DNA of 64,000 nt from Thalassobellus citreus. GTDB lineage: Bacteria; Bacteroidota; Bacteroidia; Flavobacteriales; Flavobacteriaceae. Location of the stretch: NCBI RefSeq assembly GCF_044385915.1, contig NZ_JBISCC010000122.1, positions 248,001 through 312,000 of the forward strand, read 5' to 3'. A program made the position numbers and the translations under genes. This document shows positions 35,289 to 44,350 of the stretch, piece after piece. Position 1 is the stretch's first letter, and each line of letters begins with the position of its first letter. A model generated the notes under the pieces. The model saw only the letters and a program-made list of their open reading frames with translations, was not told the origin of the DNA and made no database searches.

Positions 35289-35810
35289 ATGTACGAGAAA
35301 ACATTTCCGAATAAACGATTCAAGCACACCATTCAGTTTTTACAAAAACACATTTCTAATTCTGAAACTATTTTAGATCTAGGAGTAACTAATCCTTTTT
35401 CTAAAATAATGAAAGAAAACGGATTTAATGTAGAAAACACCAAAGGTGAAGATTTAGATGAAGACACGTCAACTATAATAAATTCTGAAGCAGATGTAGT
35501 TACTGCTTTTGAAATTTTCGAACATTTATTGTCTCCCTATACGGTTTTAAAAGCTATTAAATCTGATAAGTTAGTAGCAAGTATTCCTCTTAAACTATGG
35601 TTTTCTTCTGCATATAGAAGTAAAACCGATATGCTCGACAGACATTATCACGAATTTGAAGACTGGCAGTTTGATTGGCTTTTAGAAAAAGCTGGTTGGA
35701 AAATTATTGACAGGCAAAAATGGACGAATCCAACAAAAAAAATAGGTATTCGACCTATTTTACGTTGGTTTACACCAAGATATTATATTGTATTTGCCGA
35801 AAGAGTTTAA
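35289..35810 (+). CDS. Methyltransferase-like protein
   Basis: The ATG at 35289 is 1 base after the ketosynthase stop. An in-frame ATG at 35265 would overlap that gene and add unlikely residues. The 174-residue product has a class I methyltransferase pattern: SETILDLGVTNPFSKIM for motif I (lacking the usual GxG), ADVVTAFEIFEHLLSPYTVL for motif IV and WQFDWLLEKAGWKIIDRQKW near the end. It is short, and the altered glycine motif makes SAM binding uncertain. It probably shares a transcript with the ketosynthase and the glycosyltransferase. Confidence 0.78.
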   Translation: MYEKTFPNKRFKHTIQFLQKHISNSETILDLGVTNPFSKIMKENGFNVENTKGEDLDEDTSTIINSEADVVTAFEIFEHLLSPYTVLKAIKSDKLVASIPLKLWFSSAYRSKTDMLDRHYHEFEDWQFDWLLEKAGWKIIDRQKWTNPTKKIGIRPILRWFTPRYYIVFAERV

Positions 35811-35834
35811 CTTTTAACAACTAAAATTTCAATC

Positions 35835-36683
35835 TTGAATTTCTACATTATTATTCCTGCTCACAACGAAGAAAGCTCAATAGGCTTAACAATAAATTCA
35901 TTAGCAAATCAAACACATTTACCAAAACGTCTAGTAATTGTTAATGACAATTCCACTGACAAAACCGAAGATATAGTTGAAGCTTATTCGGTAAAACATA
36001 CTTGGATTTCTTTAATTAACTCAAAATCATCAAACCAACATCTACCTGGTTCAAAAATAATTAATGCGTTTTACAAAGGCTATGAAACTTTAGACGACGA
36101 CTATGATGTAATTTGTAAGTTTGATGCCGATTTAATTTTTCCTAATAATTATTTAGAAGTACTTTCTAATCATTTCAAAAAAAATGATAAGCTCGGTATG
36201 GCTTCTGGGTTTTGTTACATTGAAAAAAACGATAATTGGGTTTTAGAAAATTTAACCAATAAAGATCATATTCGAGGCGCATTAAAAGCTTATAAAAAAG
36301 AATGTTTTATTAAGATTGGAAAATTAAAACCATCTATGGGTTGGGACACGGTTGATGAGCTACTAGCTAAATTTTATGGCTGGAGCGTGCTAACTGATGA
36401 ATCGTTACATGTTAAACACTTAAAACCTACTGGAATTTCATATAACAAAGCTTCTAAACACTTGCAGGGTGAAGCCATGTACAAAATGCGATATGGTTTT
36501 TTTATCACATTAATTTCTGCTTTAAAACTAGCTTATAAAAAAGGAAGTTTTTCCTTATTTAAAGATTATATAGCTGGTTACTTTAAGGCAAAAAAAGAAA
36601 AAATAACTTTTTTAGTTTCTGAAGAGGAAGGTAAATTCATTAGAAACTTACGCTGGAAAGGCATGCTTAATAAATTGAAATAA
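35835..36683 (+). CDS. Family 2 glycosyltransferase
   Basis: The gene starts with TTG (35835), 24 bases after the methyltransferase stop. The 282-residue product has a GT-A fold: FYIIIPAHNEESSIGLTINS at the N-terminus, VNDNSTDKT, and the nucleotide-sugar-binding DxD as FDADLIFP. MGWDTVDELLAKFYGW has the acidic ED/DE-type motif expected for catalysis. There are no transmembrane segments. The acceptor is unknown; the two preceding genes suggest a lipid or lipid-linked product. Confidence 0.87.
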   Translation: MNFYIIIPAHNEESSIGLTINSLANQTHLPKRLVIVNDNSTDKTEDIVEAYSVKHTWISLINSKSSNQHLPGSKIINAFYKGYETLDDDYDVICKFDADLIFPNNYLEVLSNHFKKNDKLGMASGFCYIEKNDNWVLENLTNKDHIRGALKAYKKECFIKIGKLKPSMGWDTVDELLAKFYGWSVLTDESLHVKHLKPTGISYNKASKHLQGEAMYKMRYGFFITLISALKLAYKKGSFSLFKDYIAGYFKAKKEKITFLVSEEEGKFIRNLRWKGMLNKLK

Positions 36684-36740
36684 CCAACAAAGTTTTACAG
36701 AAATATACTTCGACTACGTTCAGAAATACTAACAAAACTA

Positions 36741-37547
36741 TTAAAAACTCCACCCCTTATAACTACTAGAAGCTTCTAATTTATTCTCAATATTATCATC
36801 TAATTCAGAAAAGAAATCAATTCCTGTTAGTTTTTCAATAGTATCTACTGGTACAACAAACTCATATAAAGGCTTCTTAGAATCATTATGAGGCATTAAA
36901 AAGGCTATCATTTTAGTTTTTCCAGAATTATTATCAATCAAAACTTTATAAAACTGATTTGGGACTGAAACATGTTCATCTCCAATAGTTTTTAAGTTAT
37001 CTTTTAAAACACCTCCAGTAATTACAAAAACACCATCATATTTACTTGCCCAGTATCGCGTTTTTTGTTCTAAAGTATTCCAAATACCAGCATTAAATTG
37101 ATGCTCTTGCGGACTAATATTACTCGTTAAAAAGGTTTCATCATGCGCAAATTCACTATAACGCCTATCGCCTGCAGGACATAAATGTCCGCGATCATAA
37201 CCGGATTTTTTATAATTTCTCCAATCTGCGGCTCCTGTTTTTACTGCTTTATCAATTTCAAAATAAGGCCGTTTAAAGTTTGTTTTTGATAAATGTGATT
37301 TTTTTAACTCGTAAGCGACCCATTCAGCCTGCTCATGCGGTTCACTATAAGACAATGAATATCCTTCATGATGTACAATTTGCCCAGTTGTACTTGTTGG
37401 CAAAAAATATTCATTCGTATTCTTTTTTACCTGCTTTCCTTCTGTAACAATTTCAGCCTGCTCTTCTTCATTTAAAAAATAGTCATAGCCATAAACTCCT
37501 AAAAGAATTAAGACTGCAATAAGTGAGTATAAAGATTTTTTATTCAA
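36741..37547 (-). CDS. DNA/RNA non-specific endonuclease, membrane-anchored or exported
   Basis: The 268-residue protein has an N-terminal hydrophobic segment (SLYSLIAVLILLGVYGYDYF) acting as anchor or uncleaved signal. The nuclease domain contains DRGHLCPAGDRRYS with H121 as general base, and SNISPQEHQFNAGIWNTLE with the metal-binding Asn. This is the NucA/EndoG-type beta-beta-alpha metal fold. The likely job is extracellular or periplasmic nucleic-acid degradation. It follows the phosphatase gene by 4 bases (same strand), so the two form an operon that could scavenge phosphate from nucleic acids. Confidence 0.9.
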   Translation of the reverse strand: MNKKSLYSLIAVLILLGVYGYDYFLNEEEQAEIVTEGKQVKKNTNEYFLPTSTTGQIVHHEGYSLSYSEPHEQAEWVAYELKKSHLSKTNFKRPYFEIDKAVKTGAADWRNYKKSGYDRGHLCPAGDRRYSEFAHDETFLTSNISPQEHQFNAGIWNTLEQKTRYWASKYDGVFVITGGVLKDNLKTIGDEHVSVPNQFYKVLIDNNSGKTKMIAFLMPHNDSKKPLYEFVVPVDTIEKLTGIDFFSELDDNIENKLEASSSYKGWSF

Positions 37548-37551
37548 ATTA

Positions 37552-39213
37552 TTACTCTAAAACAAATTCTAAAGGTTCGCCTGTAGTGCCGTTAGGAAAA
37601 CTTATTCCTAAATATGCTGAAATTGTTGGAGCAATATCTGTGATTTTAGTTTTCTTAAAAGTCTCACCATGTTTAATACCTTTTCCGAAAAATAAAAGCG
37701 GTACATGCGTATCGTAATTTAAACCAGAACCATGTGTTGACCCTGTTCTACTGTAAGAAATAAAGGCAGGATCATAAACAAAAATCACATCACCAGAACG
37801 TTTTTGATTAAATCCGTTTTGCAATAAAGCTTCAATACCTGTATTAAATGATGTTGAACTCATTGATGTAGCCGTATACGCTTTATCTATGTTATTATAA
37901 TTAATAATTTCATTAACAATAGCTTCTTGTACATCATCTAAATCTAGATCTAATGCTTTTATTTTTTCTCTATTCAAAAAGATTTGGTTATTACTTACAT
38001 TTTCAATTAAATCTGTAGCACTATATTTAGTACTCATAAATTCATTTAACTTTGCTTTTTGTTCCTTAGTATCTATATAACCGGCTGGTATTTTTACACT
38101 TTGCAAATAAGCAGGCACATTTACAGCGGCATGATCTGCTGTTAAAAATACGGTGTATTCACCTTTACCAACTTTACTATCTAAAGCATTAAATAAACGC
38201 TCTAAATCTTTATCTAAACGAATATAAGTATCTTCTATTTCTTTAGAATTTACACCAAATTTATGTCCAACATAATCTGTAGAAGAAAAGCTTACAGTCA
38301 ACACGTCTGTTATAGCATCTTGCCCTAAATGCTCGCCACTTAAAGCTGCAATAGCAAAATCGGCAACAATACTATTTCCATAAGGTGTTGCTTTTATAAT
38401 ATCAAAACCACTATTTTGATCTTTTAGAGCTTTTAAATCATAAGGAAATGTTGCAGTTTCTTTACCTTTAAATGTTCCTTCAAAATTATTTAAATCGCTA
38501 CCACTTTCTATATAAATAGACATGTCATATAAAGTATTCCAAGGTTTTAAATATGACTCAGCAATATCCGACTTATTAAAATCTTTCACCCATTTAGGCA
38601 AACGCTCAAAATAATAGGTACTTGAAACAAAGTGTCCTTCATTTTTTCCTCTAAACCAATATGCCGCATTTGCAGTATGTCCAGCAGGTAAAATAGCACC
38701 TCTTTCTTTTATTGAAATGCCAATAGTTTTTCCTTGCATTTGGGTAAACAATCTGTTTTCATCAGCAAATGTTGTTGTTTTCATTCTATGAGGCGACATA
38801 CGCTCTGATTCAGAATCTGTTCCCACAGCTTTAACTGAAGCATCACCCGCGCAATAAACCATCTTTTTTTGTTCCTTATCGTACCAATCGTTGGCTATAA
38901 CGCCATGGTATTTTGGTGTAGTTCCTGTAAAAATTGAAGTATGTCCAGGCCCTGTTTTAGTAGGCACATAATTAAATTGATTATTTTTACAATTAAAACC
39001 TTCATTAATCATACGTTTAAATCCACCTTCACCATACTTTGTATAAAAGCGCGTTAAATAGTCGTAACGCATCTGATCTACAACAATCCCAACTACTAAT
39101 TTGGTATTTGTTTTATCTTGATTTAATGATTTTAACTTACCTGATGCTACTTGCGCTTTTGAAGAGATACTGAATACTAATAACAATAAAATTATTCCTA
39201 TTTTTTTTGACAT
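37552..39213 (-). CDS. pafA: PafA-type alkaline phosphatase
   Basis: The 553-residue exported enzyme of the alkaline phosphatase superfamily has a signal peptide (MSKKIGIILLLLVFSISSKA). I used the ATG at 39213 because it fits the signal; a frame-open ATG at 39237 adds eight unlikely residues. The metal site and nucleophile are in VVGIVVDQMRYDY and PTKTGPGHTSI (T87). The phosphomonoesterase-type Lys/Arg pair is visible as SIKERGAILPAGH. FLTADHAAVNVP and GSTHGSGLNYDTHVPLLFFG give the other metal ligands. It should hydrolyse phosphate monoesters in the periplasm. Operon with the nuclease. Confidence 0.87.
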   Translation of the reverse strand: MSKKIGIILLLLVFSISSKAQVASGKLKSLNQDKTNTKLVVGIVVDQMRYDYLTRFYTKYGEGGFKRMINEGFNCKNNQFNYVPTKTGPGHTSIFTGTTPKYHGVIANDWYDKEQKKMVYCAGDASVKAVGTDSESERMSPHRMKTTTFADENRLFTQMQGKTIGISIKERGAILPAGHTANAAYWFRGKNEGHFVSSTYYFERLPKWVKDFNKSDIAESYLKPWNTLYDMSIYIESGSDLNNFEGTFKGKETATFPYDLKALKDQNSGFDIIKATPYGNSIVADFAIAALSGEHLGQDAITDVLTVSFSSTDYVGHKFGVNSKEIEDTYIRLDKDLERLFNALDSKVGKGEYTVFLTADHAAVNVPAYLQSVKIPAGYIDTKEQKAKLNEFMSTKYSATDLIENVSNNQIFLNREKIKALDLDLDDVQEAIVNEIINYNNIDKAYTATSMSSTSFNTGIEALLQNGFNQKRSGDVIFVYDPAFISYSRTGSTHGSGLNYDTHVPLLFFGKGIKHGETFKKTKITDIAPTISAYLGISFPNGTTGEPLEFVLE

Positions 39214-39315
39214 AACTGTTTTTCTTATGAAAATCAAAAATACAGATTTAATAACATCATAATTTAAAATTAAAGTTAAATAACATTAACTTTTTTTTAC
39301 TTTAGCATTTCAAAT

Positions 39316-40059
39316 TTGAATATGAATTACCTAAAAAACATAGGAGCTTATTTTTTAATGATTGCCGAAATGTTTCGCAAGCCTACCAAGTGGAGTGTTA
39401 TGAAACAACTAATCTTAAAAGATATTGATGACTTAATTATAGGCTCTCTTGGTATTATTGCTTTCATTTCTTTTTTTGTAGGAGGTGTTATAACAATACA
39501 AACCGCTTTAAATATAGAAAGCCCTTTAATTCCTAAATACTTAGTAGGTTTTGCTACAAGGCAATCGGTTATTTTAGAATTCGCACCAACCTTTACCTCT
39601 ATTATTATGGCAGGTAAAGTAGGCTCGTTTATTACTTCTAGCATTGGAACCATGCGTGTTACAGAACAAATTGATGCACTAGAAGTAATGGGAATAAATT
39701 CGCTTAACTATTTAGTTTTCCCAAAAACCATAGCATTAATGCTATACCCTTTTGCTATTGCCATAGGAATGTTTTTAGGAATTCTGGGAGGTATGGCTGC
39801 CTGTGTTTTTGGAGAATACTCAACACTAGCAGATTATATTACTGGTATTCAAACAGATTTTGATGGCTTTCATGTAATATATGCTTTTATAAAAACATTT
39901 GTTTTTGCCTTTATACTAGCTACAATCCCTTCTTTTCACGGATATTATATGAAAGGTGGCGCACTAGAAGTTGGTAAAGCAAGTACAACTGCTTTTGTTT
40001 GGACTGCTGTTGTTATTATTTTATTAAATTATTTATTAACCGATATGATGTTAGGCTAA
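39316..40059 (+). CDS. mlaE: MlaE-family ABC transporter permease
   Basis: The 247-residue polytopic permease belongs to the MlaE family. It has several membrane segments, including SLGIIAFISFFVGGVITIQT, and conserved stretches AGKVGSFITSSIGTMRVTEQ and QIDALEVMGINSLNYLVFP. MlaE and MlaF move phospholipid between the membranes, with an MlaD substrate-binding protein that is not encoded next to them here. A TTG (39316) and an ATG (39322) are both possible starts; they differ by two residues. The stop overlaps the ATPase start by one base. Confidence 0.9.
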   Translation: MNMNYLKNIGAYFLMIAEMFRKPTKWSVMKQLILKDIDDLIIGSLGIIAFISFFVGGVITIQTALNIESPLIPKYLVGFATRQSVILEFAPTFTSIIMAGKVGSFITSSIGTMRVTEQIDALEVMGINSLNYLVFPKTIALMLYPFAIAIGMFLGILGGMAACVFGEYSTLADYITGIQTDFDGFHVIYAFIKTFVFAFILATIPSFHGYYMKGGALEVGKASTTAFVWTAVVIILLNYLLTDMMLG

Positions 40060-40826
40060 TGATAGAGGTTAAAGATTTACATAAATCGTTTGGTGATGCC
40101 CATATTTTAAAAGGTATAAGCACGACGTTTGAAAAAGGAAAAACAAACTTAATTATAGGACAAAGTGGCTCTGGAAAAACTGTTTTCCTAAAGTGCTTAC
40201 TTGGTTTATTTGAATATGAAGAAGGCTCTATAGCTTACGATGGTAAAATTTTTTCTAATCTATCTGAAGACGAAAAACGTAATCTTCGAGCAGAAATAGG
40301 CATGGTATTTCAAGGAAGCGCTTTATTTGATTCGATGACCATTGCTGAAAATGTGATGTTTCCTCTACAGATGTTTACTAAAATGAGTAAAAGCGAAATG
40401 CAAGACCGGGTAGATTTTGTTTTGAATCGTGTACACCTTGAAAATGCACACAACAAAATGCCTAGTGAAGCTTCTGGAGGTATGCAAAAACGGGTTGCTA
40501 TTGCACGAGCTATTGTAAACAATCCTAAATATTTATTTTGTGATGAACCAAATTCTGGTTTAGATCCAAAAACAGCGATTGTAATTGATAATTTAATTCA
40601 GGAAATCACAGATGAATATCAAATTATCACAGTCATCAATTCTCATGACATGAATTCTGTAATGGAAATTGGTGAAAAAATTGTGTTTTTAAAGAACGGT
40701 TTAAAAGCTTGGGAAGGCTCAAACAAAACCATTTTCAAAACAGATAATGAAGTGGTTACCGATTTTGTTTACTCTTCTGAACTGATGAAAAAAGTACGTA
40801 AAATGTATATTGAAGAGAAATCGTAA
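40059..40826 (+). CDS. mlaF: MlaF-type ABC transporter ATPase
   Basis: The 255-residue ATPase has Walker A GQSGSGKT, a Q-loop near GMVFQGSALFDSMTIAENV, the signature motif SGGMQKRVAIARA and Walker B LFCDEPNSGLDP. The pairing with an MlaE-type permease and the ALFDSMTIAENV sequence point to the phospholipid transport ATPase MlaF. The start at 40059 (ATGATAGAGG) overlaps the permease stop as TAATG, a translational-coupling arrangement. An earlier in-frame ATG at 39999 lies inside the permease gene. Confidence 0.92.
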   Translation: MIEVKDLHKSFGDAHILKGISTTFEKGKTNLIIGQSGSGKTVFLKCLLGLFEYEEGSIAYDGKIFSNLSEDEKRNLRAEIGMVFQGSALFDSMTIAENVMFPLQMFTKMSKSEMQDRVDFVLNRVHLENAHNKMPSEASGGMQKRVAIARAIVNNPKYLFCDEPNSGLDPKTAIVIDNLIQEITDEYQIITVINSHDMNSVMEIGEKIVFLKNGLKAWEGSNKTIFKTDNEVVTDFVYSSELMKKVRKMYIEEKS

Positions 40827-40827
40827 A

Positions 40828-42294
40828 TTAATTTCTCTTCACTCTTATTTTTTCAGTTTTTAGTTCTTGTTTCAACCACAATATTAATTCCCCTTCTTTA
40901 ACCGAAACAATACTATCATTCAATGACGTTTTCCATTTTACATTAGCGATTGTTAATGTATCTACTTTAATAAAATCATTTGATTCTAACATTTTAGCAT
41001 ATCCAAAATATTCTAAATCGTTAAACCTTATTTTAGCATCTTTTGCTAAGGCAGAAAAAGCAATTCCTCCAGAAGTATTATGAGCTTCTAGTTGCTTATT
41101 AAGCCCCAATATATTTTCCTGTAATTCGCTTATTTCTTTTTGCAATCCAGAAATCACATTGTCTTTTTTATCAAGTTCTGAAATAGCCCTATCATAAGCA
41201 TCAGAAATTTTATCAAAGCTTCTATTCTTATTTCCACTTATATCTAAACTAAAATCACTAATCTTATCATAGCCTTTTAATTCATTGCGCAAATCAGTTT
41301 CCGTAGCTTCAGTAATTTCTCCATTAAAGTAAAGTGTAATTTTTTTATCTTCTGTGTTTAGTGTTCCATTTTGAAGCCAAAGTTCATTATTAGATTTAAT
41401 TTCATATGCTATAAAATTGTTATAATCATTTTCAAAACCACTATTTTTTAATACTCTTAAAAAAGTAATCGTTGGATAAATCATTACTAAAAAAGCTACC
41501 AAACCTGCAAATCTTGCTATACGTCTTCTCTTAGCAGAATTGGCATACTTAAGCATTGGAAACCTAAGAACTTTTAGCACAATAAATGTAGCTAAAGCAA
41601 TAAATATGGTATTAATAGTAAACAAATTCATGGCTCCTAAAAAATACCCCCAATTTCCATTTGCTAAACCATAACCAGCTGTACATAACGGAGGCATTAA
41701 AGCTGTAGCAATAGCCACTCCAAAAATAACTGAAGCAATAGTTCCTTTTTTAGTACGTGCTATAATTAATGCCAAACCACCAAAAAAGGCTATTAACACA
41801 TCTCGAATATCTGGTTTTACTCGACCCAACAATTCAGAAGTTTCTTGACTTCCTAGAGGAAAAAATTCAAAAAACAAATATGCCGTTAATAAACTTAGCA
41901 CTATCATGGTTGCTAAGTTTATGAGCGATTTTCTTAAAGTGTCTATATCATTAATGGCAATGGACATTCCAATCCCTAAGATTGGCCCCATTAAAGGAGA
42001 AATTAACATGGCTCCAATTACTACTGCTGTAGAATCTGCATTTAAACCGACAGAAGCGACAAAAATAGAACATATTAAAATCCAAGCTGTTGCGCCTTTA
42101 AAAGAAATATCGTCTTTTATAGCTGTTATAGTTGCATCTCTATCTGTATCATCTCTAAAATCTAGAAGTTCACTTAAAAACTGCTTTAAACTCTGAAAAA
42201 GTCCTTTAGCATCTTGTTTTACTGCTTCTTTTGATTGTTCAACTGAAGCTTCCTTTTTTTCTTCTTCTGAAAAACTAAACTTACTTTCTTCCAT
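40828..42294 (-). CDS. DUF389-family membrane protein
   Basis: The 488-residue protein has a soluble acidic N-terminus, then a DUF389 membrane domain with about six segments (LICSIFVASVGLNADSTAVV, IGAMLISPLMGPILGIGMSI, FGVAIATALMPPLCTAGYGL). The cytoplasmic or periplasmic C-terminal third contains a coiled coil (ISELDKKDNVISGLQKEISE). The family occurs widely in bacteria with unknown biochemical role. It lies 1 base from the convergent mlaF stop and about 85 bases downstream of the mannose-1-phosphate guanylyltransferase gene. Confidence 0.87.
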   Translation of the reverse strand: MEESKFSFSEEEKKEASVEQSKEAVKQDAKGLFQSLKQFLSELLDFRDDTDRDATITAIKDDISFKGATAWILICSIFVASVGLNADSTAVVIGAMLISPLMGPILGIGMSIAINDIDTLRKSLINLATMIVLSLLTAYLFFEFFPLGSQETSELLGRVKPDIRDVLIAFFGGLALIIARTKKGTIASVIFGVAIATALMPPLCTAGYGLANGNWGYFLGAMNLFTINTIFIALATFIVLKVLRFPMLKYANSAKRRRIARFAGLVAFLVMIYPTITFLRVLKNSGFENDYNNFIAYEIKSNNELWLQNGTLNTEDKKITLYFNGEITEATETDLRNELKGYDKISDFSLDISGNKNRSFDKISDAYDRAISELDKKDNVISGLQKEISELQENILGLNKQLEAHNTSGGIAFSALAKDAKIRFNDLEYFGYAKMLESNDFIKVDTLTIANVKWKTSLNDSIVSVKEGELILWLKQELKTEKIRVKRN

Positions 42295-42379
42295 AATATA
42301 ATTGTTGCCTCTAAAACACTAATATAAATTAATTTAGGTAAATCCTCCTAAAAACATTTTAACGACAAATACTTATAAT

Positions 42380-43459
42380 CTAACCGTAATGCTCTCCAAA
42401 TTTATCTTTAACTTTTTGAAGTACTTTTTTAATATCTTGCTCTTTTGTTTTTGGATAGATTAATAACACCTCATCTTTATCAACAATAATATAATCATTC
42501 AAACCATCAACAACTACAATTTTATCACCTTTGGTGCGTATCATATTACCCGCAGCATCCTCGGTTAATGTTCTTGAATTAACAACAGCATTTCCGTTTT
42601 CATCTTTATCTAATTTATCATATAAACTGCCCCAAGTACCTAAATCGTTCCAATCAAATTCTGCAGCAATTACATAAACATTTTTTGAAGTTTCCATTAT
42701 TGCATAATCTACCGAAATATTTTCTGCCTTAGGATAATTTTCTTTTATAAAATCTGCTTCTAAACTTGTATTATAAGAACTAATACCAGATTCAAATAAC
42801 GCATATAAGTCGGGTTGATTCTTTTTAAAAACATCAACTACAGTTTTAACACTCCACATAAAAATACCAGCATTCCATAAAAAATTCCCCTGTTCAATAA
42901 ATAATTTCGCAGTATCATAATCTGGTTTTTCTCTAAATTGATTTACAGCTTTTATAGCATCAGACGATTGCTTGTCATACTCAATATAACCATAACCCGT
43001 ATTAGGAAATGTTGGTTGAATACCAAGTGTCATCAATGCGTTGTTTTCAGAACAAAAATCAAAAGCTTGTTGTACATTTTTTGAAAACGTAACTTCATCT
43101 TCAATCCAATGATCACTTGGCGCGACTATCATTACTGCATCCGGATTTTCTTTTTGAATTTTTAAAGATGCATATAATATACATGGTGCTGTATTTCGCA
43201 TAGCAGGTTCTAAAACTACTTGCCTTTGTTCTACCTCTGGTAGCTGTTCTAGAACTAAATCATTATAACGCTCATTAGTTAATATAAAAATATTTTCCTT
43301 TGGAATTAAATGCGTAAGTCTTTTAAACGTTTTCTGAATTAACGTGTCTCCTGTTCCTAACATATCATGGAACTGCTTAGGAAAATCCTGTGTGCTAACT
43401 GGCCAAAATCTTGAACCAACTCCACCTGCCATTAGTATGGCATAATAATTTTTATTCAT
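42380..43459 (-). CDS. Mannose-1-phosphate guanylyltransferase
   Basis: The 359-residue nucleotidyltransferase makes GDP-mannose from mannose-1-phosphate and GTP. The start is YAILMAGGVGSRFWPVSTQD with KQF nearby (the GxGxRxxPxxxxxxPK signature). VLEPAMRNTAPCILYAS, MIVAPSDHWI, FREKPD and NAGIFMWSV are typical of the ManC/RfbM type. It lacks the C-terminal phosphomannose isomerase domain, so it is the monofunctional form. It would feed glycan or capsule synthesis. It overlaps the SprT-like gene by 8 bases and follows it in the same operon. Confidence 0.9.
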   Translation of the reverse strand: MNKNYYAILMAGGVGSRFWPVSTQDFPKQFHDMLGTGDTLIQKTFKRLTHLIPKENIFILTNERYNDLVLEQLPEVEQRQVVLEPAMRNTAPCILYASLKIQKENPDAVMIVAPSDHWIEDEVTFSKNVQQAFDFCSENNALMTLGIQPTFPNTGYGYIEYDKQSSDAIKAVNQFREKPDYDTAKLFIEQGNFLWNAGIFMWSVKTVVDVFKKNQPDLYALFESGISSYNTSLEADFIKENYPKAENISVDYAIMETSKNVYVIAAEFDWNDLGTWGSLYDKLDKDENGNAVVNSRTLTEDAAGNMIRTKGDKIVVVDGLNDYIIVDKDEVLLIYPKTKEQDIKKVLQKVKDKFGEHYG

Positions 43460-44060
43460 TGTTATTATTGATTAATTCAACTTCTGCGTTTGGATTAAAA
43501 AGGTATATTTTGCCTGATGCTACTTCAACACATTCAAAACGTTTTGTTCTTTTTTCTCCTCTTATAAATATTTTACTGTTATATAATTTAAAAGTATGAC
43601 CTAAAGGTACTTCAAAAATATAAGTTTTACCATTGGGTTCGTCAAATTGCTTTAATGCTAAGGCCAATGGTGCATCAGAATCGCTAGATGCCTTTGGGTT
43701 TTTAAAATGTTTAGCGAGAAGAGGTAATATATGGTTTGGAAAAATTTCGGGGTTTAAAAATGGCAACATTAAGTGCTGAAATGTTCTTTTCCATTCTATA
43801 CCGTGTGGCTTTATAGATCTGCCAAAAAATTTATAAGCTTCGAAATGAGCTATTTCATGAATAAGAGTTATTAAAAATCTATATTCATTTAAATTTGAAT
43901 TTATAGTTATTTGATGCTTATTATTTGGTAACTGCTTATAATCACCATGACGTGTTTTTCTTTCGTTCTTAATTTTAACAACCAAATTATCATGCTCTAA
44001 TAATTTTAAAATTTGAGGTATTGCTTTGGATGAGATAAAACTTTCTAACGTGCTTTCCAT
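43452..44060 (-). CDS. SprT-like zinc metalloprotease-like protein
   Basis: The 202-residue protein has HEIAHFEAYKFFG (H68-E69, H72) followed by PHGIEWKRTF, the SprT-like HExxH plus third-ligand pattern. The N-terminal half carries the HEIAH region and the C-terminal half is a small beta-rich domain with no Cys4 zinc ribbon. SprT-like proteins are putative metalloproteases related to SPRTN; the bacterial role is unknown. It is the first gene of the unit leading into the guanylyltransferase gene, whose start it overlaps. Confidence 0.85.
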   Translation of the reverse strand: MESTLESFISSKAIPQILKLLEHDNLVVKIKNERKTRHGDYKQLPNNKHQITINSNLNEYRFLITLIHEIAHFEAYKFFGRSIKPHGIEWKRTFQHLMLPFLNPEIFPNHILPLLAKHFKNPKASSDSDAPLALALKQFDEPNGKTYIFEVPLGHTFKLYNSKIFIRGEKRTKRFECVEVASGKIYLFNPNAEVELINNNNE

Positions 44061-44258
44061 TAAAACAAAAATACTTCATTATTATAAAGAAAACATTCTA
44101 ATCGTTAATAATTATCTTTCATATTCGTTAAAAATCACTAAAAAAAACAATTAATTATAACAAAAAACTACTTAACAAACAATTACAACTTGTAACTTTT
44201 ATCGTTCAAATACATATTCATATCGTTTTACTAAAATTTCTATTAATAATAATAATAA

Positions 44259-44290
44259 TTTGTATATTTTTATGCAATCGATTACATTTT
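44259..44290 (+). promoter_or_regulatory. Promoter of the pectate lyase gene with embedded LacI-type operator
   Basis: TTTG (44259-44262) and TACATTTT (44283-44290) are spaced by 20 bases, a good Bacteroidota -33/-7 pair. Between and overlapping them is ATGCAATC-GATTACAT (44272-44287), a near-palindrome with one mismatch that resembles LacI-family operators. A repressor bound here would block the polymerase. The rest of 44061-44350 is AT-rich with no gene. Confidence 0.6.
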
Positions 44291-44350
44291 TATTTTAACT
44301 ATTGTAATGGATATATAATTATACAATAAACTAAAAAACCCAAAAATAAG

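Noticed and set aside
36708..36723. CTTCGACTACGTTCAG as a full repeat element
   Set aside because: It shares only a short core (TTCGACTnCG) with the 8651-8759 copy and lacks both ends; kept as a fragment at best.
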